Assembly: GCA_022730285.1 (NCBI GenBank)
Contig: DZCQ01000025.1
Span: forward strand, 26,480 to 38,093
Origin: Flavobacterium psychrophilum
GTDB lineage: Bacteria > Bacteroidota > Bacteroidia > Flavobacteriales > Flavobacteriaceae
DNA: 11,614 nt
Reading direction: 5' to 3'
In this document: positions 7,200 to 11,614 of the stretch, one piece after another
Position numbering within the stretch: position 1 is the stretch's first letter
Layout: each line of letters opens with the position of its first letter
The notes under the pieces: model-generated
What the model was told of the DNA's origin: nothing
The model's input: the letters and a program-made list of their open reading frames with translations, nothing else
Database searches by the model: none
Made by a program: the position numbers and the translations under genes

Positions 7200-7748
7200 T
7201 TAGTCTAAATATTTTAATTTAATTGCTTCTAGACTTAAATTGGTGTACACCAAATCCGTAACAATTAAAACTCGCAACTCCTCTATATTCTGAGAAAAGT
7301 GTTTAGCCCAATTGGTTAAGTTCAAAATATTTCGTGCTTGTTTAATACGTTTAGTAGTTTCGGGAGTAGTTCTTAAAATTGCTTTATGGTTATACAAAAC
7401 ATTGTTTTTATGTTCGTATTGAATTGTTTTTTGTGCTAAATCAAATTGCAAATAATACAAAAAATCGGTATTATTATCTGTATAAAAAGAAGACCAGCTA
7501 GCAAAACCTAACTTTGTTTTTGATAACGATTTTACTTCCATTTCTACTAACCGCCATTTGCTATGTGCTAAACGCCCCCAATGGGTTGCATACCGATACA
7601 TTCCTTCTTTGGTATAGAAATAGTGACTTCCAGAAACACTTTTATAATTAGGTATTGTCTTGTCAATAATACTTGCAGGAACTTCCTGAAACACACAAAA
7701 TGTATTTTTAAACGATTTTTTTTCTGGTTTATAGTTATTATTTAGCAT
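7200..7748 (-). CDS. Hypothetical protein, 182 aa, unrecognised
   Basis: No named family recognised. No signal peptide or transmembrane stretch, so probably cytosolic. The body is rich in aromatic residues: FCVFQEVP (17-24), SGSHYFYTKEGMYRYATHWGRLAHSKWRLVEME (39-71), KTKLGFASWSSFYTDN (78-92). It ends in a basic helical part, ILRTTPETTKRIKQARNIL (about 124-142), then an acidic/leucine-rich segment. The Gly/Trp-rich pattern with HWGRLAHSKWR suggests a compact conserved fold rather than random translation, and I have an unverified impression of similar hypothetical proteins in Flavobacteriaceae. It is divergent from the TlpA-like lipoprotein (102 bp between starts) and convergent with the 76-aa gene. 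I found no clear TAnnTTTG box for it. The ATG at 7746-7748 is the only strong candidate start. Confidence 0.72.
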   Translation of the reverse strand: MLNNNYKPEKKSFKNTFCVFQEVPASIIDKTIPNYKSVSGSHYFYTKEGMYRYATHWGRLAHSKWRLVEMEVKSLSKTKLGFASWSSFYTDNNTDFLYYLQFDLAQKTIQYEHKNNVLYNHKAILRTTPETTKRIKQARNILNLTNWAKHFSQNIEELRVLIVTDLVYTNLSLEAIKLKYLD

Positions 7749-7795
7749 TTTTAGTAATAATGTTTTAAAAACTTATAATTGTTTGTTAAACTTTC

Positions 7796-7825
7796 TTGCA
7801 AAATTAATATAAAGATTTAATTTTG
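7796..7825 (+). promoter_or_regulatory. Promoter of the TlpA-like lipoprotein gene
   Basis: TTG at 7796-7798, exactly 19-bp spacer, TAATTTTG at 7818-7825: a near-ideal Bacteroidota promoter. Transcription would start near 7832, about 19 nt before the ATG at 7851. Confidence 0.7.
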
Positions 7826-7833
7826 TACAAAAT
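7820..7833. promoter_or_regulatory. Perfect 14-bp palindrome overlapping -7 box and start site
   Basis: ATTTTGTACAAAAT is its own reverse complement and covers the TTTG of the -7 box plus the likely transcription start. Position and symmetry are those of a dimeric repressor operator; part of the match follows from the TTTG box itself, so the function is inferred only. Confidence 0.35.
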
Positions 7834-7850
7834 ATTATAATCAAATAAAA

Positions 7851-8978
7851 ATGAAAAAATTAATTTTAATTGCCATTGCAGCTGTTGTAGTATCATGTAA
7901 CGGAATTATTGGAAACGGATATAAAGTATCTGGAGAAGTAAAAGGATTACCAGACGGAACAAAAGTTTTTCTTGAAAAACAAGATCCAAAAACAGGAGTT
8001 GTTGCAGTAGATACTGTAAAATTAGAAAAAGGAAAGTTCACATTTGATGGCGAAACCAAAGAGCCAGAAATTTATTTAATTCAAATTGAAAATGTAAATG
8101 GAAAAGTACCATTTGTGTTGGAAAAAGGAAATATAGAAGTTGTAATTAACAAAGATAGCATTACAAATGCAAAAACATCAGGAACTTTTAACAATGATGA
8201 GTTAAGAAAATATACCACCGAAATGGGTAAAATTCAAAAAAGAATGGTTGCATTTCAAGACAAAAACATGACGTTAATGCAACAAGCTACCGAAAAAAAT
8301 GACACTGTAATCATCAATAAACTAAGAAAAGAATATTCTAAATTTCAAGATGAATATACACAAGCAAACTTTAAATATATTGAAAACAATCCAAAATCTT
8401 TTTTATCTGTACTTTTAATACAAGGAATGTTTAACGAAATGCAACCAAAGTTAGATAAAATCAAAAAGTACTACGATGCTCTAGATTCTGATGTTAAAAA
8501 TACGAAACCTGGAAAAGATGTTGAGTCTAAATTAAAACAAACTGCTTCTGTTACTATTGGACAAAAAGCACCAGATTTTTCTGCTCCAAATACCGATGGT
8601 AATATGGTTTCGTTAAAAGAATCATTAGGAAAAGTAACTATTATCGATTTTTGGGCTTCTTGGTGTGGACCATGCAGACAAGAAAATCCAAATGTTGTTG
8701 CTTTGTATAACGAGTTTCATGCAAAAGGATTAAACATAATTGGAGTTTCCTTAGATAAAGCAGGAGATGTAGCAAAATGGAAAGAAGCAATTGCGAAAGA
8801 TAAATTAACTTGGACAGAAGTTTCTAATTTAAAATTTTGGGAAGATCCTATTGCTGTTCAATATAACATAAAAAGTATCCCTGCAACTTTTATCTTAGAC
8901 AAAAATGGTGTAATTGTTGCTAAAGATTTGCGTGGCGAAGAATTAAAAGCAAAAATCACAGAATTATTGTCTAAATAA
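7851..8978 (+). CDS. TlpA-like thioredoxin-fold lipoprotein with N-terminal DUF4369-type domain
   Basis: 375 aa thiol-disulfide oxidoreductase of the envelope. MKKLILIAIAAVVVSC is a lipoprotein signal peptide with lipidated Cys16. The following NGIIGN lacks the acidic Flavobacteriia surface-export signal, so it probably faces the periplasm. Residues about 24-115 form a beta-rich DUF4369-like domain (YKVSGEVKGLPDGTKVFLEKQ... KGKFTFDGE... VPFVLEKGNIEV). Residues about 120-230 are a charged helical linker. From about 235 there is an AhpC/TSA-TlpA thioredoxin domain: IGQKAPDFSAPNTDG, FWASWCGPC with redox pair Cys272/Cys275, IIGVSLDK, and SIPATFILD with cis-Pro344. Bacteroidota encode many such proteins; roles include reducing periplasmic disulfides or cytochrome c maturation, and the partner here is unknown. 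It is a single-gene unit: strong promoter upstream, strong terminator 14 bp after the stop. Confidence 0.92.
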   Translation: MKKLILIAIAAVVVSCNGIIGNGYKVSGEVKGLPDGTKVFLEKQDPKTGVVAVDTVKLEKGKFTFDGETKEPEIYLIQIENVNGKVPFVLEKGNIEVVINKDSITNAKTSGTFNNDELRKYTTEMGKIQKRMVAFQDKNMTLMQQATEKNDTVIINKLRKEYSKFQDEYTQANFKYIENNPKSFLSVLLIQGMFNEMQPKLDKIKKYYDALDSDVKNTKPGKDVESKLKQTASVTIGQKAPDFSAPNTDGNMVSLKESLGKVTIIDFWASWCGPCRQENPNVVALYNEFHAKGLNIIGVSLDKAGDVAKWKEAIAKDKLTWTEVSNLKFWEDPIAVQYNIKSIPATFILDKNGVIVAKDLRGEELKAKITELLSK

Positions 8979-8992
8979 TTTTAGAATCATTC

Positions 8993-9026
8993 AAAAAAAA
9001 GCTCGAAATATTTCGAGCTTTTTTTT
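8993..9026. terminator. Strong symmetric intrinsic terminator
   Basis: GCTCGAAATATTTCGAGC (9001-9018) is a perfect 18-bp palindrome flanked by A8 (8993-9000) and T8 (9019-9026). The stem is followed by a T-run on both strands, so it can stop transcription from either side. It ends the TlpA-like gene on the plus strand and could also end a minus-strand transcript from the 9027-9260 region. Confidence 0.9.
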
Positions 9027-9292
9027 GTAAATAATTTGAATACCAAAAATATTAATTTTTTCCAAAGTTCTATTTCACAGGCCAAAACCTTTGACAAAGA
9101 TATTGTAAAAACAAAAATTAAGTCCAATACATAATTTGGATTTAAACAATCCAATCTAGTTGATTTTATAATCTGTTTGGGCAATTTATTACTTTTGGAG
9201 GAATGATATTCTTTGCAAATAATTGATTTTCTGATTTTTAAATAAATTAGCAAAAATACATTTAAAAGCAACTATTTTTTTGACTAATTTAC
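9027..9292. other. Non-coding stretch between terminator and tRNA promoter
   Basis: I see no convincing gene. A 94-codon minus-strand frame (8987-9271) runs straight through the terminator hairpin and resembles no protein. On the minus strand are two TAnnTTTG boxes, TATTTTTG (9251-9258) and TATCTTTG (9095-9102), discussed as a possible small-RNA start. Otherwise it is plain AT-rich sequence. Confidence 0.6.
9095..9127 (-). promoter_or_regulatory. Possible minus-strand promoter for a small transcript
   Basis: Read on the minus strand: TTG (9127-9125), 22-bp spacer, TATCTTTG (9102-9095). A transcript would start near 9088 and reach the bidirectional terminator about 90 nt later, with no reading frame of note. 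Such boxes arise by chance in AT-rich DNA, so this is tentative. Confidence 0.25.
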
Positions 9293-9322
9293 TTGCGAAA
9301 AACAAAAATTACACTATCTTTG
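9293..9322 (+). promoter_or_regulatory. Promoter of tRNA-Tyr
   Basis: TTG at 9293-9295, 19-bp spacer, TATCTTTG at 9315-9322, both perfect to consensus. Transcription would begin near 9329, a few bases before the mature tRNA end at 9334. Confidence 0.8.
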
Positions 9323-9333
9323 CAGTCGCTTTT

Positions 9334-9414
9334 GGGGAGATACTCAAGCGGCCAACGAGGGCAGACTGTAAATCTGCTGTGTAAACTTCGCAGGTTCGAA
9401 TCCTGCTCTCCCCA
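9334..9414 (+). tRNA. tRNA-Tyr (anticodon GTA)
   Basis: A complete class II cloverleaf. Acceptor stem GGGGAGA (9334-9340) pairs with TCTCCCC (9407-9413), discriminator A9414. The D arm CTC...GAG spans 9343-9359. The anticodon stem GCAGA/TCTGC (9361-9365/9373-9377) encloses loop CTGTAAA with anticodon GTA at 9368-9370. The variable arm is 12 nt (9378-9389). The T arm GCAGG-TTCGAAT-CCTGC spans 9390-9406. The 3' CCA is not encoded (ACA follows), as is common in this phylum. A T8 run at 9418-9425 follows and may help end transcription. Confidence 0.97.
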
Positions 9415-9533
9415 CAATTTTTTTTCTACTCGATTTAGAAGTTTCTTAACTGCTTTTTACAAATTAATCTACTACATTTTTTTATAATAAGCAAATAATA
9501 GCTTGTTATAAATATTTTTTCGTCCATTTACAA

Positions 9534-9570
9534 GACTTTTGACTTTACGACATTAAAACTTTCGACTTAC
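9534..9570. repeat. Degenerate GACTTTN heptad repeat
   Basis: Units in order: GACTTTT (9534), GACTTTA (9541), extra C, GACATTA (9549), AAACTTT (9556), extra C, GACTTAC (9564). It lies between tRNA-Tyr and the 3' end of the glycosyltransferase gene, in otherwise featureless DNA (9415-9592), and has no hairpin or coding potential. I recall similar short heptad tracts in intergenic DNA of Flavobacteriia, but cannot verify this here. Confidence 0.5.
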
Positions 9571-9592
9571 TTAGGTTTGTGCAAATTAATAT

Positions 9593-10519
9593 TTATAATT
9601 TTTTTGTTATTTTTTTTAAAAATATGATACTATTTTTATACATTTTCTTTGGATTTTTGTATTTAATCTGATTTATTTCATAATAATAATTAGCAATTTG
9701 TTCTTGTTTGTTTAAAAAAAAATCTTTTTCCTTTAATTTTGAGATTTCAAAAGAAATAAGTTGAATTTTGTGTTTTTTACTTATGATTGGGTTTTGACTT
9801 ATTTCTTTTAAATATTTATTAGTAATTTGTTTATACGAATCTTCCATTTTTTGAAAGTTATTAGACAAACTACTGCTTAAAACCCGATAATTGAATAAAT
9901 GTTCGTTAATAAAACCAAACTGATATCCTAATTTTGAAAGTCTTAAATTTATGTCCCAGTCTTCGGCATGTATATTTACATCAAAAGGATTTTTTAGTAA
10001 AATTTGTTTTTTAGTAAAAAAACCAGGAGAAAAAATAGAATTATTTACTAAATTATTTTCATAGCAAGAATTGATAATGTTGTTAATATGTTTAAGTTGC
10101 CTTTTTGTATAAATTTCTAATCTTTCTTTGCTCTCCTCAATATATTTGTAACCATTAGCATAAACAACATCTAGATTATTTTCTATTAAAAAATTCAATC
10201 TTTTTTCAATGTCATTTGCTTCATACCAATCATCACCAGATAATATTGATATGTAATCTCCATTTGCTTTTTGAACTTGAATATTTAGATTTTCAGAAAC
10301 CCCTTTGTTCTTATCATTTTTAATATAATAAAAGGGTATATTGCTATTTTTAAATGAATTAAATGCCTTTTCAAATGTTTTGTCTGTAGAATTATTATCT
10401 AAAAAAACAACTTCTATATTAGAATAAGTTTGATTAATAATTGATTTGCACGCTTGTTCAATATATTTCTCGTGATTCATTGAGATTAAACAAACAGTAA
10501 CTAATGGTTTTGTTTCCAA
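9593..10519 (-). CDS. Family 2 glycosyltransferase
   Basis: 308 aa, GT-A fold, inverting; transfers a sugar from a nucleotide donor during surface-polysaccharide assembly on the cytoplasmic face of the membrane. Evidence: N-terminal strand PLVTVCLISMNHEKYIEQACKSI, VVFLDNNSTDKT with Asp41 for the nucleotide, KGVSENLN, SILSGDDW (94-98), the metal-binding DxD equivalent, and HAEDWDINLRLSKLG with Glu186-Asp187, the usual catalytic-base pair. The C-terminal ~80 residues are Lys/Ile/Asn-rich helix without clear homology. Start: TTG at 10517-10519. An in-frame stop lies just upstream (10529-10531), and the next ATG (residue 14) would delete the essential first strand, so TTG is required unless there is a sequencing error. 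It lies 2 nt after the aminotransferase stop, so translation is probably coupled. By eye it is even more AT-rich than its neighbours, a common trait of exchanged glycan genes. Donor and acceptor unknown. Confidence 0.88.
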   Translation of the reverse strand: METKPLVTVCLISMNHEKYIEQACKSIINQTYSNIEVVFLDNNSTDKTFEKAFNSFKNSNIPFYYIKNDKNKGVSENLNIQVQKANGDYISILSGDDWYEANDIEKRLNFLIENNLDVVYANGYKYIEESKERLEIYTKRQLKHINNIINSCYENNLVNNSIFSPGFFTKKQILLKNPFDVNIHAEDWDINLRLSKLGYQFGFINEHLFNYRVLSSSLSNNFQKMEDSYKQITNKYLKEISQNPIISKKHKIQLISFEISKLKEKDFFLNKQEQIANYYYEINQIKYKNPKKMYKNSIIFLKKITKKL

Positions 10520-10521
10520 TT

Positions 10522-11613
10522 TTAATAGCTATTTATAGTTTCAATAATAAAATTCACTTCGGTTGTATCTAAAACAGAACTAATAGGCAACGATAACACC
10601 TGATTGTGTATTTTCTCTGTAATGGGAAGTTCTAAATTATTAAACTCTTTGTAACATGCTTGTTTATGAGGCGGAATTGGATAATGTATTAAAGTTTGAA
10701 TGCCATTTTGTTCCAAATAAGTTTGTAAATCATTTCTATTTTCTGTTTGAATAACATACAAGTGCCAAACATGTTCTTGTTCTTTGTTTGGTTGTTTGGG
10801 CAATTTTATTTTTGGATTTTTAATTCCTAAATGATACATTTCTGCAATTTCTTGCCTGCGTTTATTCTCTATATCTAAATATTTTAGTTTAACATTCAAT
10901 ACCGTAGCCTGAATTTCATCTAATCTAGAATTTAATCCTTTAAATGTATTTTCATATTTTTTAATAGAACCATAATTAGCTATTGCTCTTATTATTTTAG
11001 CTAAATCATCATCATTAGTAGTTACAGCTCCCCCATCGCCTAATGCTCCTAAATTCTTACCTGGATAAAAACTAAAACCAGCAGCATCTCCAAGATTTCC
11101 TGTTTTAATTCCATTACAATTCGCACCAATTGCCTGAGCGTTGTCTTCTATGATTTTTAAGTGATGTTTTTTGGCTAATTCTTTTAATTTATCATCAAAA
11201 ATGGCTTGACCGTACAAATGTACTAGCATTATAGCACGAGTTTTTGGAGTTATTGCAGTTTCAATTTTTGAAATATCCATATTAAAAGTGTCTGGGTTTG
11301 GTTCTACAAAAACGGGCTTCAAATGGTTATCAGTTATGGCTAAAACCGATGCAATATAAGTATTAGCAGGAACAATAATTTCGTCATTTTTCTGAAAAAA
11401 ACCAAGTTCGATATATGCTTTCAGGATTAATCTCAACGCATCTAGACCATTAGCTACACCAATTGCATGCTTGGTACCAATATATGTTGCGAGATTTTTT
11501 TCAAATGTTACTACTTCATTTCCAAGCAAATACCACCCAGAACGAAAGGTTTTTAGCATTGCTGTTTCAATTTCGGATTGGTGTTTGAGATTTATTTTTT
11601 GAAGGTCAAGAAA
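10522..11613 (-). CDS. DegT/DnrJ/EryC1 sugar aminotransferase (partial, start outside window)
   Basis: PLP-dependent aminotransferase that converts an NDP-keto-sugar to an amino sugar for O-antigen or capsule. The first ATG in the window (11557-11559) gives 345 aa, but the frame stays open to the window end and reads [18 protein letters not shown] before it. That is the normal start of this family (FLDL..N), so the true start lies just past the window. Numbering from that [17 protein letters not shown] (7-20), [47 protein letters not shown] with PLP-binding Asp139, and [19 protein letters not shown] with Schiff-base Lys168; C-terminal [10 protein letters not shown] and [11 protein letters not shown] are also typical. 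The [16 protein letters not shown] and [10 protein letters not shown] blocks look closest to FdtB/QdtB-type dTDP-3-keto-6-deoxyhexose 3-aminotransferases. That specificity is an inference. First gene of the pair with the glycosyltransferase; promoter not in window. Confidence 0.9.
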   Translation of the reverse strand, partial: FLDLQKINLKHQSEIETAMLKTFRSGWYLLGNEVVTFEKNLATYIGTKHAIGVANGLDALRLILKAYIELGFFQKNDEIIVPANTYIASVLAITDNHLKPVFVEPNPDTFNMDISKIETAITPKTRAIMLVHLYGQAIFDDKLKELAKKHHLKIIEDNAQAIGANCNGIKTGNLGDAAGFSFYPGKNLGALGDGGAVTTNDDDLAKIIRAIANYGSIKKYENTFKGLNSRLDEIQATVLNVKLKYLDIENKRRQEIAEMYHLGIKNPKIKLPKQPNKEQEHVWHLYVIQTENRNDLQTYLEQNGIQTLIHYPIPPHKQACYKEFNNLELPITEKIHNQVLSLPISSVLDTTEVNFIIETINSY

Positions 11614-11614
11614 T

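Noticed and set aside
8987..9271. 94-codon minus-strand open frame
   Set aside because: It crosses the terminator hairpin, its end is encoded by the A/T runs and stem, and the translation resembles no protein.
9293..9487. 64-codon plus-strand open frame
   Set aside because: It starts at the TTG of the tRNA promoter and reads through the whole tRNA-Tyr; it has no protein-like features.
9534..9570. Heptad tract as a CRISPR remnant
   Set aside because: Units are 7 bp with no spacers and no cas genes are present.
11557..11559. ATG as true start of the sugar aminotransferase
   Set aside because: Upstream codons encode the conserved FLDLQKIN start of the family, up to the window end.

Overview
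The window looks like chromosomal DNA from a marine or freshwater Flavobacteriia (Bacteroidota), probably Flavobacteriaceae. It is very AT-rich. Several genes are preceded by the Bacteroidota promoter TTG-N19..22-TAnnTTTG, and Shine-Dalgarno signals are weak. The gene content fits: a RemB-like gliding/outer-membrane protein beside deoC, a DUF4369-type TlpA lipoprotein, a SIMPL protein and FQE/FAQE-type signal peptides. Species cannot be named from this sequence.

Layout. (1) 1-2799: the 3' part of deoC, whose start lies outside the window, is followed after 17 bp by a RemB-like outer-membrane protein gene. (2) 2864-4403: a well-formed promoter and a class-V PLP enzyme (cysteine desulfurase/aminotransferase fold) with an unusual Cys-Ser-Cys active-site loop. 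(3) 4425-6871: an LpxL/HtrB-type acyltransferase on the minus strand, divergent from a rhomboid protease and a SIMPL (DUF541) secreted protein. (4) 6883-7748: a small 76-aa protein behind a duplicated promoter-like element, converging on an unrecognised 182-aa minus-strand gene. (5) 7796-9026: a thioredoxin-fold (TlpA-like) lipoprotein with a strong promoter and a strong symmetric terminator. (6) 9027-9592: non-coding DNA with tRNA-Tyr, one possible minus-strand small transcript, and a degenerate GACTTTN heptad repeat. (7) 9593-11614: two tightly coupled minus-strand genes for surface polysaccharide, a family-2 glycosyltransferase and a DegT/DnrJ/EryC1 sugar aminotransferase whose start is cut off by the window end.

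How they fit together. Most genes concern the cell envelope: lipid A-type acylation, an outer-membrane barrel, intramembrane proteolysis, thiol-redox chemistry and deoxy-aminosugar glycan synthesis. They sit in separate transcription units. The final pair is probably the downstream end of an O-antigen/capsule cluster that continues to the right and ends before the tRNA. deoC is nucleoside salvage.

I see no CRISPR, insertion sequence, phage or toxin-antitoxin genes, and no clearly novel multi-gene system. The items most worth a second look are the CSC-loop PLP enzyme, the palindromes overlapping -7 promoter boxes, the repeated element before the 76-aa gene, and the possible small RNA that shares the tlpA-side terminator. 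Two coding regions are partial, and two start-codon corrections are argued from the sequence.
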